Shown here in pieces: positions 1 to 8,761 of a stretch of DNA of 51,518 nucleotides. The stretch comes from Chryseolinea sp. (GTDB taxonomy: Bacteria > Bacteroidota > Bacteroidia > Cytophagales > Cyclobacteriaceae), in NCBI GenBank assembly GCA_025923195.1, contig JAICGJ010000016.1, positions 1 to 51,518 on the forward strand, read 5' to 3'. Position 1 is the stretch's first letter; each line of letters opens with the position of its first letter. Below the pieces are notes generated by a model. It saw nothing but the letters and a program-made list of their open reading frames with translations. It had not been told where the DNA came from and ran no database searches. A program made the translations under genes and the position numbers.

Positions 1-543
1 CCTTACAGTGAAGCTGAATTCTGGTTGAGGATCAGAAACGATAACTTTTGGCACCAGCCAGACCAGAAGGCCGATGACGACGATTGCTGCTGCAGGTATA
101 AGAATCTTTTTCCATCGGAACGATGATTTTGGAAATAAGGCTTCCAAATCCTTCTCAATATTTGACCAAACTTGATCCATGTCCACGCGATCCCGCACAG
201 GTTTATCGTCGTTTATCGGGAGGTTCATAAATTCCCGTTCGTAGGGAATGTTGTCGATTATAATTTCCGCGATGCGGATGCCCGACGAATTCTTCTGCTG
301 CTGCTTAAGGAAATCTCGCAGATCTTTTAAGGCCGCGTCCAATTCGTTTGTCAGCATTACCACTATCAAATCGTCCTCCTCGACTTTTTCAGACAACGAA
401 CGTTTAGCTTCCTCAACCGACATAGGAATAAATGTGGAAATTCTATTTTCAGCTTTGAAGCGATTGGCTATCTCTTGCATTTTTCCGAAATGCTGTGAAG
501 CGTCGGTTGCGTGGATACAATAAATCGTTTTTTGAGAGGTCAT
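1..543 (-). CDS. TIR-like domain membrane protein, partial (3' end outside window)
   Basis: Reading the minus strand from the ATG at 543 gives 181 codons with no stop before the window edge, so the C-terminus is missing. The first ~140 residues align along their length with the N-terminus of the next gene (582-1670): both begin MTS, then a strand ending in IHA(T/S)DA, a KAENRI/KSENRI motif, a hydrophobic strand ending LTNE, a strand ending IIxDNxPY, and a RxRVDMxxVW motif. A hydrophobic segment follows at about residues 149-165. The alternation of strands and helices resembles a TIR/SEFIR-type flavodoxin-like fold, but I see no clear NADase catalytic glutamate, so the fold call is inference. 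The gap to its paralog is only 38 bases, which suggests duplication and co-transcription. Function unknown. Confidence 0.75.
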   Translation of the reverse strand, partial: MTSQKTIYCIHATDASQHFGKMQEIANRFKAENRISTFIPMSVEEAKRSLSEKVEEDDLIVVMLTNELDAALKDLRDFLKQQQKNSSGIRIAEIIIDNIPYEREFMNLPINDDKPVRDRVDMDQVWSNIEKDLEALFPKSSFRWKKILIPAAAIVVIGLLVWLVPKVIVSDPQPEFSFTVR

Positions 544-581
544 ATGTTTTCGCTAATTACAAATGAACGAGAGACAAGTAA

Positions 582-1670
582 TCAGGGAGAAGGTTTAGCT
601 CTTTTTCTTATTTGCCGAACAAGCAATAGAAGTATCGTTGTAACGACAGTCAATAATGCTACATGGCTACCGCCATAGTGAATTTCAAGGGCCTCAAAAA
701 CAATTATCCAGAAAATGGAACTTAGAAGAACGAAGAACAATAGCACCCCAACAAATCTTAAAAATGACTTAATCTGAGATGATGGGCCATCCGACTGTAC
801 AGAGAACTTCGTTCCTTCCGATTTTCTTCTATAAAATAAAAACAATAAGGTAGTAGCGGCAGCCAAAATTGCAGGAGCAGCGGAATTTCTCATATCAATT
901 CCAGCCCTGATGAGGGCAATGGCCCAAATGTAGAAACTTCCTAAAAGAACGATAAAAGCAACCAGCGTTCGAATGATTAATTGTTTCCAGTCTATTCCGT
1001 TTGTCTGTTTTCTTGTTTCCGACACAGAATTCTCAGGTTCCAGACTTTTTCGATTAATAGATAAAACAATAAGTGGAAGAAAGATTACAAATATGTTTAA
1101 CGTTATATAAGGATTGTCGTTAATACGAGGGCTAATTACAAAAACAAGAATGTTGCATAGAGCCAATGTCGCTAGTGTAAGGCCAGCAAGTTTAAGATAT
1201 TTTTTTAGTCTGTTATCTGTCGCTGGCGTGACTTCAATTTCAGGCTCTTTAGCTATGGGAAACATAGCATGAAGGTCTTGCTCAATTCCATTCCAGACCA
1301 AGTTCATATCCACACGGCTTCGGATCGGCATCAAGTCCTGTGGAAAGGAAATAAAGCTGTTATGATAAGGAAGATTGTCAACGATAATTTCAATGAGTTT
1401 GATGTTTTGTTTTTCCTGGGTTACGTTTCTTAAGAGATTTTCGATCTCGGTCCTTACACTCTCAATCTCGTTCGTAAGCAAGACAATGATACCTTGGTGA
1501 TCTTCCGTTTTGAATGTAATGCTCTCCGGGTTGGAACTGACATCAAGCGCTGAGAAATCCAAAATTCTATTTTCGGATTTCATCCGTTGCAAAATTGACT
1601 TTAACTCTCCTGTATGCTGGGGTGCGTCCGAAGCATGTATCAATTGAACGATCGGAGGGCGGCTAGTCAT
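582..1670 (-). CDS. TIR-like domain protein with six predicted membrane segments
   Basis: The 362-aa product has a soluble N-terminal alpha/beta domain (about 1-140) and a membrane C-terminus with six hydrophobic segments near 160-180, 186-206, 230-254, 263-281, 304-328 and 335-353, ending in a basic tail. The N-domain shows the strand pattern of TIR/SEFIR-like folds (strands near 6-12, 61-66 and 91-97). It shares the LTNE, DNxPY and RxRVDM motifs with the truncated paralog downstream. A family name cannot be assigned with certainty. It is divergent from the caspase-like gene at 1826 across a 155-bp AT-rich gap. Neighbours suggest a membrane-anchored signalling role near the eCIS, but this is inference. 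Confidence 0.75.
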   Translation of the reverse strand: MTSRPPIVQLIHASDAPQHTGELKSILQRMKSENRILDFSALDVSSNPESITFKTEDHQGIIVLLTNEIESVRTEIENLLRNVTQEKQNIKLIEIIVDNLPYHNSFISFPQDLMPIRSRVDMNLVWNGIEQDLHAMFPIAKEPEIEVTPATDNRLKKYLKLAGLTLATLALCNILVFVISPRINDNPYITLNIFVIFLPLIVLSINRKSLEPENSVSETRKQTNGIDWKQLIIRTLVAFIVLLGSFYIWAIALIRAGIDMRNSAAPAILAAATTLLFLFYRRKSEGTKFSVQSDGPSSQIKSFLRFVGVLLFFVLLSSIFWIIVFEALEIHYGGSHVALLTVVTTILLLLVRQIRKRAKPSP

Positions 1671-1748
1671 AGCGGGAATTTAAGACAACACCAACTTTCT
1701 GCACAATACTCCAACAATTTTCAATGGCTGTTTCTCCATTGTTATTAC

Positions 1749-1780
1749 CATTTAAATTTAAGTGATTCATGATTTAAATG
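1749..1780. promoter_or_regulatory. Perfect 9-bp dyad in divergent intergenic region
   Basis: CATTTAAAT (1749-1757) and ATTTAAATG (1772-1780) form a perfect inverted repeat with a 14-bp spacer. It lies between the divergent TIR-like gene (start 1670) and caspase-like gene (start 1826), where an operator controlling both could sit. The arms are AT-only apart from the outer C/G, so chance occurrence in AT-rich DNA is possible. Confidence 0.35.
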
Positions 1781-1825
1781 CTATAATTTTATTGCGTTTC
1801 GCGCGAATATTTGCTTATTTAATAA

Positions 1826-3802
1826 ATGACCTCGCACGTCTATCCCCGTTCTCGGCTATATGTTCTATTGGTGGCCATCAATAACTATCCTCCACCTGTC
1901 ACTCCGTTAAAAGGTTGTGTAAACGACCTTCAAAAAGTGGCATCGTATCTTGAGGAGGAGTCGAAGGATTTTGAGATTCACATTCGGAAGCTCATCGACG
2001 GTGAAGCGACAAAGGATAATATTGTCAAGGCATTTTATTCACATTTTGAACCTGCCAATGAAAACGATGTAATCTTATTTTACTTCTCTGGACACGGTAC
2101 GCAGGAGGATGCTGACCCAATATTCTGGGAAATTGAGCAGGATCACAAATTCGAATCTCTTGTTTGTTTTGATGGCTATACCATATCCGAGGGACAGGCG
2201 AAGTTCAGGTTGTTAGCCGATAAGGAACTGCGTTATATCATTAGGAAACTTTCGGACAAGGGTTCTCATATTGTCACCATCTTTGACTGTTGTCATTCGG
2301 GAGGAAATACGCGAAATGGTTTTTTCGCAAAGCCGGGAGAAGTGCTGGAACGAAGAATGATTTATCGCGAGCGATTGTCGCACGCGTTTCCTGCGAGACC
2401 ATGGACCGAATTTATTTTTTCGGAGACGATTTCTCTTGATGATGTAAAGAAGAGTTCTATAGATCATTACCTGACGGAAGGGAAACATATTCAACTAGCG
2501 GCATGTCAAAATGATGAATCCGCCTTTGAAGTCGGAGGCGAAGGGATGTTCACTAAGAATCTGCTGGAAGTGTTGACCCGGACGGAGGGCTTGATCACCT
2601 ATTACGACTTGCAAGCGAGAATCCAGAACTACATGCGCTATCAGTTTAAACAAACACCAAAAGCATACGTTTCAGGCGACAATGAAAGCAGTTTGTTCCT
2701 CGGTTTTTTGAACAAGAAGGGTGAAGCTAAGCCACAGTATGGTAATATTAACTTTAACGAAACTGACGGATGGGTGATTGACCTTGGTGCCATGCACGGA
2801 CTCTCATCCTCTTCGGTTATAACTATTACTGACGACAATGGTAATCGAAGTTATAACGCGAAAATCCGCGACATTTATCCAACACATGCGCAGCTGCAAT
2901 TCGAAAAAAACGAAGATCTGGATACACGCATTACCTACAAGGGCTATTCTTCGGATTACTTTTTTGTAACACTAAATATTTACATCAACGCACAAGATTC
3001 GGCAATCAAACAAGATATTCAGAAGACGCTGAGCGCGGACCCGGCAACTACCTTCATGTTAGTCGAGTCACCAGAACAGTCAGATTACTGCATCGAGGAA
3101 CAAAAAAAGAACATCTTGATTTCCCGTCCGGAGATGTCCGGCGTGCCTATTGTACAACCGGTTGAGTATAGTCATGGAAATTCGGCGACGATAATCCGGA
3201 ACTATTTAGGACATCTTTCGCAATTTGAATTTGTCAAACAATTACAAAACCCAAATGCTTTCTTGTTCAATAAATTTCCTATTGATATATTTTTCTATCA
3301 GAAAGATGCGATGCAGCGTGAGACATCCCTTTCATTGACAGATGGTGAGGTAGTTCCCAACTTTGTAAAGCATCCTAGTGGCAACACGGGGGGAAGTATT
3401 AGAATAAAACTGAAAAACACAAGCGATCGAAAGTTGTATTGTGCCCTACTGTACCTCACATTCAATTTCGCCGTTCATATCAAATTGCTGAAAGAAGTTG
3501 TGATGGGTCTTGAACCTAATCAGGAAGGCTGGGCACTGGATGGAAAGTGGATACCACTCGCGCTGGAAGATGAGGTAGTATCATTCAACTACCGCGAAAG
3601 CGCGAGCATCCTCAAGATAATGGCGAGCACCTCAGATTTTACACAGCAAGTGGTGCGTTTTGAGATGCCACCGCTCCCAGGCCCTTTGGATCCTGGACAT
3701 AAAGGTCTGTCCGTGTCCTCAAGCCATTATATCCCGGATGTTCAAGATTGGATTACAAGGAATATTAGCGTTAAAATCAAAAATCCGGATTTCCACGCCT
3801 AA
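1826..3802 (+). CDS. Caspase-like peptidase (C14 family) with large C-terminal extension
   Basis: A 658-aa protein with an N-terminal caspase-type domain (about 8-280). Strand LYVLLVAIN is followed by the catalytic-His motif YFSGHG (His90) and the catalytic-Cys motif DCCHSGG (the second Cys, Cys156, aligns with the metacaspase nucleophile). Both residues of the dyad are present, so it should be an active cysteine peptidase; Arg/Lys or Asp preference cannot be told from sequence. Residues ~290-658 are an unrecognised beta-rich region. No signal peptide or membrane segment is visible, so a cytoplasmic location is likely. The start is the ATG at 1826 after an AT-rich leader. It is divergent from the TIR-like genes and convergent with the caspase at the end of the eCIS operon, overlapping it by four bases. 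Confidence 0.9.
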   Translation: MTSHVYPRSRLYVLLVAINNYPPPVTPLKGCVNDLQKVASYLEEESKDFEIHIRKLIDGEATKDNIVKAFYSHFEPANENDVILFYFSGHGTQEDADPIFWEIEQDHKFESLVCFDGYTISEGQAKFRLLADKELRYIIRKLSDKGSHIVTIFDCCHSGGNTRNGFFAKPGEVLERRMIYRERLSHAFPARPWTEFIFSETISLDDVKKSSIDHYLTEGKHIQLAACQNDESAFEVGGEGMFTKNLLEVLTRTEGLITYYDLQARIQNYMRYQFKQTPKAYVSGDNESSLFLGFLNKKGEAKPQYGNINFNETDGWVIDLGAMHGLSSSSVITITDDNGNRSYNAKIRDIYPTHAQLQFEKNEDLDTRITYKGYSSDYFFVTLNIYINAQDSAIKQDIQKTLSADPATTFMLVESPEQSDYCIEEQKKNILISRPEMSGVPIVQPVEYSHGNSATIIRNYLGHLSQFEFVKQLQNPNAFLFNKFPIDIFFYQKDAMQRETSLSLTDGEVVPNFVKHPSGNTGGSIRIKLKNTSDRKLYCALLYLTFNFAVHIKLLKEVVMGLEPNQEGWALDGKWIPLALEDEVVSFNYRESASILKIMASTSDFTQQVVRFEMPPLPGPLDPGHKGLSVSSSHYIPDVQDWITRNISVKIKNPDFHA

Positions 3803-5271
3803 CAAGTTCCTTTCGTGTATCGATCCATCAACAGTTTGTTCTTGATCTTTTTTACGATGTCATTATTAGGTGCCGATGGATAATCACGAAAATATTGGAT
3901 ACACTTGTTTATTTTCTCGTTGCAGTTAATGCCGGGAGTCGCGACCATCAATTTGATTTTATTTGCTTCTATTTTGTCAAGGCGTTCCATTGACTCATTT
4001 GCCTTTTGTGCATAATTACTGTTGGGAAAGCGTCTGACAAAATCCAGATAGGATAGAAATGTATTGTTTTTCTCTGCATCCTTCCAGGCTCCTTCATCAT
4101 CGGGTCTATCCGCAATTACCGGATCGGGCGGAAGCAATACCCGTTCCTTTGCGATCTCAACTTCTTCCGATTCCGGATCAAGTGTTTCCAGAATTTTTTT
4201 CATGGCCCCCCTGGCATCCTCAACATGTTTGCCTTGAGGAAATTGGCGGATGTATTCTGCAAAGGCTAGCGTTGTTTTATCTGCTTGAGCTTTCTTCCAT
4301 ACCGCTTCGTCCAGATTTTCTTTAGCCTGATCAATAAACTTACCATGGGGTACATGGTCAGTAATATATTTTGTCAAGGCTGCTACGGTATTTTTTTCAA
4401 GCGCTGAAAGCCAGGCGCTGGCATCCAAGGCCTCTGTCTTATAAATGCTGTTTGGAAAATCCCATGCAAATTTTTGGTAGACATCCTTTTTATGTTGTTT
4501 GACAACACTGGCCCATATCTCTTCTTCACTAAGTTTAAGATGAAAGACAAATTCTCCGCCCTCATCGTCAGCGTTGACGATGCTTGCATCCATGGGCTTT
4601 TGCTGAGCTTCCCTTTCTACATATTCCTTTACCTCAGCGATAAGCCTGGAAGCGTAAATAAAAGGTTTGGTGTTTTGACTCAAAGTGAGCAGCAAACCCT
4701 TTGCGAACGGACTGTTCTCTCCTTCTTTTCCGTCGGCGACAACTTCAGCCCTACCTGAAGTGAAGATCCTTCGTGATTTGAATTTTTCAGATTTCGCAGC
4801 TGATCCTTTTAACTGAGTCACAAGCTTTCCGGAAAAACACGCGTCCACAATCAGAAACGTATGCAAGGAATTAATATTCTTAAGCCAGTCTGCAATAATA
4901 GCGGTGTTGATAAACTGTCCAGGCTGATCCTTTGGCGCATCAACTGGAATCCAATATCCGGTTTTTGCTTTCTCACAACCATGACCGGAGAAATAAACAA
5001 TCAGATTGTCGTCGCTAGTTATTTTCTTTTCCGCTAACTCGATGAACATATTGATGATGTTGTTCTCAGTAGCATCCTCATCTTTAAGCATGATGATATC
5101 TGAGCTTTCAAATTGGTAGCGCGATGTCAGGAGACTAGCAAAGTCCTGAATGTCCTTTACAGCGCATTTCAACGGTGTCCAATACTTGTATTTGTCAATA
5201 CCAATAAGGAATAGGTAATTCTTTCCTTTAAAGCCCCAGTTATTTTCGTCGCTATCAATTTCAAGTCCCAT
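3799..5271 (-). CDS. Caspase-like peptidase with C-terminal helical repeats, last gene of eCIS operon
   Basis: The N-terminal caspase-type domain (roughly residues 15-235) has YFSGHG (catalytic His97) and DACFSG (catalytic Cys145). The remainder contains about five imperfect repeats of 36-40 residues, each with a pattern like W..A....t...Y...FP...Y...A, as in TPR-like tails of bacterial caspases; these probably bind a partner. I start at the ATG at 5271, just before the caspase fold. The longer frame begins at 5340 and would overlap the AAA+ gene by 26 bases. No signal peptide is seen. It lies downstream of the AAA+ ATPase in the same direction and is probably co-transcribed with the eCIS. 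It could be cargo, a maturation protease, or a cell-death executor. Confidence 0.9.
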   Translation of the reverse strand: MGLEIDSDENNWGFKGKNYLFLIGIDKYKYWTPLKCAVKDIQDFASLLTSRYQFESSDIIMLKDEDATENNIINMFIELAEKKITSDDNLIVYFSGHGCEKAKTGYWIPVDAPKDQPGQFINTAIIADWLKNINSLHTFLIVDACFSGKLVTQLKGSAAKSEKFKSRRIFTSGRAEVVADGKEGENSPFAKGLLLTLSQNTKPFIYASRLIAEVKEYVEREAQQKPMDASIVNADDEGGEFVFHLKLSEEEIWASVVKQHKKDVYQKFAWDFPNSIYKTEALDASAWLSALEKNTVAALTKYITDHVPHGKFIDQAKENLDEAVWKKAQADKTTLAFAEYIRQFPQGKHVEDARGAMKKILETLDPESEEVEIAKERVLLPPDPVIADRPDDEGAWKDAEKNNTFLSYLDFVRRFPNSNYAQKANESMERLDKIEANKIKLMVATPGINCNEKINKCIQYFRDYPSAPNNDIVKKIKNKLLMDRYTKGTC

Positions 5272-5314
5272 TGTCTTTTCTTTCCAGCTGTATTCTAAGT
5301 TAGCACAAATTCCG

Positions 5315-6637
5315 TCAAAGCATTTTCTCCTCCTTTGCAAATTCTTTTTGTATTGCCTTTTTTAGATCTTCTTCACCAATGGTCATTTCCGCGCGTGATA
5401 GCGCCTGCAAGCATACCTGTTGCACAACGTTCACGATATTTGCGCCTGTCAGTTCATACTGTTCTGCCGTTCGTTCTAAGCTAACTGATTGTTCAAACCG
5501 AATCTGGTGAGGGAATGTGTTTTGCCATATCTTTAACCGCTCTTCTTTTTTTGGTTTCGGGAAATATACGATGGACTGAAACCTGCGAACGAATGCTTCG
5601 TCGATGTTGTCCCTGAAGTTAGAGGCCAGGATAACCATGCCCTTATACGTTTCCACCCGTTGTAATAAATAGGAGACTTCCTGATTTGCATATTTATCGT
5701 GCGCATCTCTTACACTGGTTCGTTTGCCAAACAAGGCATCGGCCTCATCAAAAAACAAAATCCAATCCCGGTTTTCGGCGCTGGCAAATAGGTTTGAAAG
5801 ATTTTTTTCCGTTTCACCGATAAACTTAGAAACGACCATGGAAAGGTCAATCTTGTAGACATCTTTACCGGTGTATTTTCCAAGCAGCGTGGCGGCAAGC
5901 GTTTTTCCTGTTCCAGGAGGCCCATAAAATAATACGCGATATCCCGGCTTGACCCTGTCTTTCATATTCCAATCATTCAGCAGTGTTTGCCCGTGTTGAA
6001 TCCAGTTCTCAAGATCCTTCAATTGACGTGAAGTATGGTCATTCAAGATCAGATCTTCCCATTTCAGCTGGGTTTCTATTAACTGGGCAGGAAATTGAAT
6101 TCCGAATTTTGGCCTGGACAGCTGGCCGTGAATCAAATAGTCCAATGCCTCCGACGAGATCACGAGCTTTCCACTCATTTTTGGTTCGCCTGCCGTTGGT
6201 TCTTCGAGCCACAAAATGTGGTTGCGGGCGAAAAAGTGATTTTCATTAAATAACCGGCTGACCTCAAATCGCTTTTCAAGGTTATCTCCAGCTAATACAA
6301 ATAGTACCGTTTCACCCGTTGGAAGAAATCCCCTAAACTGCTTGCCACGGATACCGCCAAGTTGAGGAAAGTCTCCTCCTTGTGGAAACTTCTGCTGTAT
6401 GATCTGATCAAAGAAACTCGGCTGAACGTGAGGCATTAACGCAATTAACAGAACGAGATATTCCTCCCGTGTGAATTGATGGGATGAATATTTCAGATCG
6501 GGAAGACGAAATTCGATTTTTACATCCTCGTCGGCAGGATGATCCGGCCGGAAAAATTCGTCCAGCCGCTTTTCTATGACCTTAGAGAGATCATTGATAG
6601 CGGCATGTAAATTCTTTTTGAGGGTGGAGTTAAACAT
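5315..6637 (-). CDS. eCIS AAA+ ATPase (Afp15/Pvc15-like)
   Basis: Classical AAA+ module in the C-terminal half: Walker A GPPGTGKT near residues 239-246, Walker B ILFFDEAD near 293-300, sensor-1 Asn in LASNFRD, and paired arginines (RR in FVRRF) fitting the arginine finger. The N-terminal ~190 residues are a family-specific domain. One such ATPase is a hallmark of eCIS loci (Afp15/Pvc15), where it is needed for particle assembly or cargo loading. I use the ATG at 6637; an in-frame TTG at 6649 is less likely. The gap after the DUF4157 gene is 13 bases. Confidence 0.93.
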   Translation of the reverse strand: MFNSTLKKNLHAAINDLSKVIEKRLDEFFRPDHPADEDVKIEFRLPDLKYSSHQFTREEYLVLLIALMPHVQPSFFDQIIQQKFPQGGDFPQLGGIRGKQFRGFLPTGETVLFVLAGDNLEKRFEVSRLFNENHFFARNHILWLEEPTAGEPKMSGKLVISSEALDYLIHGQLSRPKFGIQFPAQLIETQLKWEDLILNDHTSRQLKDLENWIQHGQTLLNDWNMKDRVKPGYRVLFYGPPGTGKTLAATLLGKYTGKDVYKIDLSMVVSKFIGETEKNLSNLFASAENRDWILFFDEADALFGKRTSVRDAHDKYANQEVSYLLQRVETYKGMVILASNFRDNIDEAFVRRFQSIVYFPKPKKEERLKIWQNTFPHQIRFEQSVSLERTAEQYELTGANIVNVVQQVCLQALSRAEMTIGEEDLKKAIQKEFAKEEKML

Positions 6638-6650
6638 TGAGGAACCCAAA

Positions 6651-8735
6651 TTATGCAGTGATTAGTGGGATTTGTCCAAATGGGCAGGAGCTAGGCGTCC
6701 GACCCTCCAACGCGTCGGCTGTACCAGCGTCCACTTCATCAGTAGTAGTCAGATCACGGGATGCCTGAAATATATTCATTGCGGATTTTGTTTTTGGACC
6801 GAACATGCCGTCGGCCTTCGTGAAGCTTCCATGTATAGTTAGGAGCTGCTGTAGGCGTCTGACCTGAGGCCGTAAATTGAACGTGCCGAATGTCAGTCCA
6901 TCTCCAAGTTTCAGACCCTCTACCTGGCTGATTACGGTTACCTCATTGGGGAATATCGATGGCATCATGAGGGCCTCAGCCGTGTGGCTGTCAACCACCT
7001 CGCTGGGGCTTAGTCCCAGTTTTGATTGAAACTTATTAAGAGATGCAAGTGTGTTGTTGCCAAACATACCATCTGGAGAGAGTGCTGCTCCATGATGGTT
7101 CAGCCTTTGCTGCATTCTCGAAACCCGCATTCTTTTTTCAATGTCATTTTTATCCAAACCGTCCATGAGCTTTAGTCCTTCCAGATCTCCGCCATTTGGT
7201 TTTGGGAAATCGCTGAGTGAACCTGTTTCACCGATGAAGGAGACCAATTGAAACGCCGCAGTGTCTTGTAGGACCGGTATATCTTGCGGAGAAACACATT
7301 TTTTTTCTGCAGGCTTTGGAACGCCTTTGCAGGAATTTACATCCGGCGTTAAGTCGAGAACCTTCTTATGGAAGTTTGCGCACGAAGGATGCACACCGGC
7401 TCCGGCCAGCGGATCATTTGGATTTTCATAAAATACATTTCCTCTGCTGGTAATGTTTACGGGAGAGTCATCGAATGTAATACACCACAATACATCATTT
7501 TTAAACCCCTTCACACAAACCCCAAATGCCTCGCTGACAACATCGGCTAGGCCGTTGCTGATCCCGCCTGAGTTGCAGGAATACAGGACTATCGATGCGC
7601 CTGGCGCGAAGCGGTCTTTGACGGCATCGATCTTTGCTTTATTGTCTTTCAAGGTATCTTCTGTGATCACGCCCCGTAATGGCACGCCTTGGGTGTGTAC
7701 ATCTCCACTCAGTCCCATAGCCTTGGAGTTACTATGGCCTATTATACCTAGTTGTTTAATGGCGCCTTTGCCTTGTTTACCTATCACCTTGATCAGTTCA
7801 GGCAGGTCTTTGGCACCATCACCACCGCCGGAGCGGCCGGCGTTCGTACTAAAATCAATGGTCGTAGGATTCCATTTTCCCCCCTTGGCCTTTGCAACTT
7901 CAGCCGGTACGCTGGGGTATCCAGCATAACCGCTTCCGAACACGATCTGTCGCTGTATACGTTTTCTTTTAATTTCAGAATTCTGCTGAACTACATGGGT
8001 GAGCTCGTGTGCCAACAACTCCTTGCCGGCTGTGGATGAAGTATTGTACCTTCCTTTATTAAAGTAGATGTCCGATCCGTGCGTAAAAGCATGCGCGTGC
8101 AATTGCTCATTCATCTGAATCGCGGCGCTATCAGTGTGAATATTCACCTTGCTGAAATCCGATCCAAAAGAGTGTTCCATCTGCTTTCTTGTCCCAGGCG
8201 GCAATCCACGACCACTGCCGGCGCTATTAGCAAGTTGTGTATCTAATGGCTGATTTATGTTGGAAGGCCTTGCATCGCTTTTCATTTGCACTTCCTCTTC
8301 TTCCTCAGGGCTTTCTTTCCTTTGAACCGATAGATCATCTTCTTCCTCTAAACCTTTCAGTTGTACATCTTTTTCCTCTTCATCCGTTTCTGACTTCCGC
8401 TGAATCATTGGATCTTCTTCCTCTTCGCTTTTCAGTTGGACTGTTTCTTCCTCCTCCGACTTGCGTTGAAGTTTTTCCTCTCTCTCACAAGCCTCGCACT
8501 TACGCTGTACCGACTGCGGTGTTCCATGGTTCAACGTTCTGACTACGTGCTTCGCCATCGAATCTGCCTCCTTCTCATATTTATCATTTTGTGCACCTAT
8601 GGCGAGCTTGGGTGAGAAGAATTTATTTCGCTGGTCCAAAGATGCTAGCCTATTTTGTTTTAGAAAGAAAGGTTGCCTTGTTCCACCGCTTGTTTGCGCA
8701 GTCGTATTTTGAAGTAAGCCTGATCTAATTCCCAT
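6651..8735 (-). CDS. eCIS core-domain (DUF4157) protein with possible caspase/CHAT-like region and two peptidoglycan-binding domains
   Basis: With the ATG at 8735 (694 aa) the order is as follows. Residues ~77-153 are acidic repeats of the form VQRK/VQLK plus E-runs, typical of DUF4157 proteins. A DUF4157 metallopeptidase-like domain follows (~178-252) with HELTH at 243-247 (HExxH). A middle region (~265-450) has a hydrophobic strand ending IIGHSNS (His334) and one ending VLYSCNSGG (Cys387), the arrangement of a caspase/CHAT-like His-Cys dyad. Two peptidoglycan-binding-1-like modules (~520-591 and ~608-678) each carry DGMFGxxT. DUF4157 is a known eCIS marker domain. Cargo or loading role is likely. 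An upstream GTG at 8795 would overlap the previous gene by 34 bases. The middle-domain call is inference. Confidence 0.88.
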   Translation of the reverse strand: MGIRSGLLQNTTAQTSGGTRQPFFLKQNRLASLDQRNKFFSPKLAIGAQNDKYEKEADSMAKHVVRTLNHGTPQSVQRKCEACEREEKLQRKSEEEETVQLKSEEEEDPMIQRKSETDEEEKDVQLKGLEEEDDLSVQRKESPEEEEEVQMKSDARPSNINQPLDTQLANSAGSGRGLPPGTRKQMEHSFGSDFSKVNIHTDSAAIQMNEQLHAHAFTHGSDIYFNKGRYNTSSTAGKELLAHELTHVVQQNSEIKRKRIQRQIVFGSGYAGYPSVPAEVAKAKGGKWNPTTIDFSTNAGRSGGGDGAKDLPELIKVIGKQGKGAIKQLGIIGHSNSKAMGLSGDVHTQGVPLRGVITEDTLKDNKAKIDAVKDRFAPGASIVLYSCNSGGISNGLADVVSEAFGVCVKGFKNDVLWCITFDDSPVNITSRGNVFYENPNDPLAGAGVHPSCANFHKKVLDLTPDVNSCKGVPKPAEKKCVSPQDIPVLQDTAAFQLVSFIGETGSLSDFPKPNGGDLEGLKLMDGLDKNDIEKRMRVSRMQQRLNHHGAALSPDGMFGNNTLASLNKFQSKLGLSPSEVVDSHTAEALMMPSIFPNEVTVISQVEGLKLGDGLTFGTFNLRPQVRRLQQLLTIHGSFTKADGMFGPKTKSAMNIFQASRDLTTTDEVDAGTADALEGRTPSSCPFGQIPLITA

Positions 8736-8761
8736 TGCGGATAGTTTAGATAAACCCAATC

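Noticed and set aside
7453-7929. 158-codon plus-strand frame inside the DUF4157 gene
   Set aside because: Antisense shadow of a clearly coding gene with several recognisable domains.
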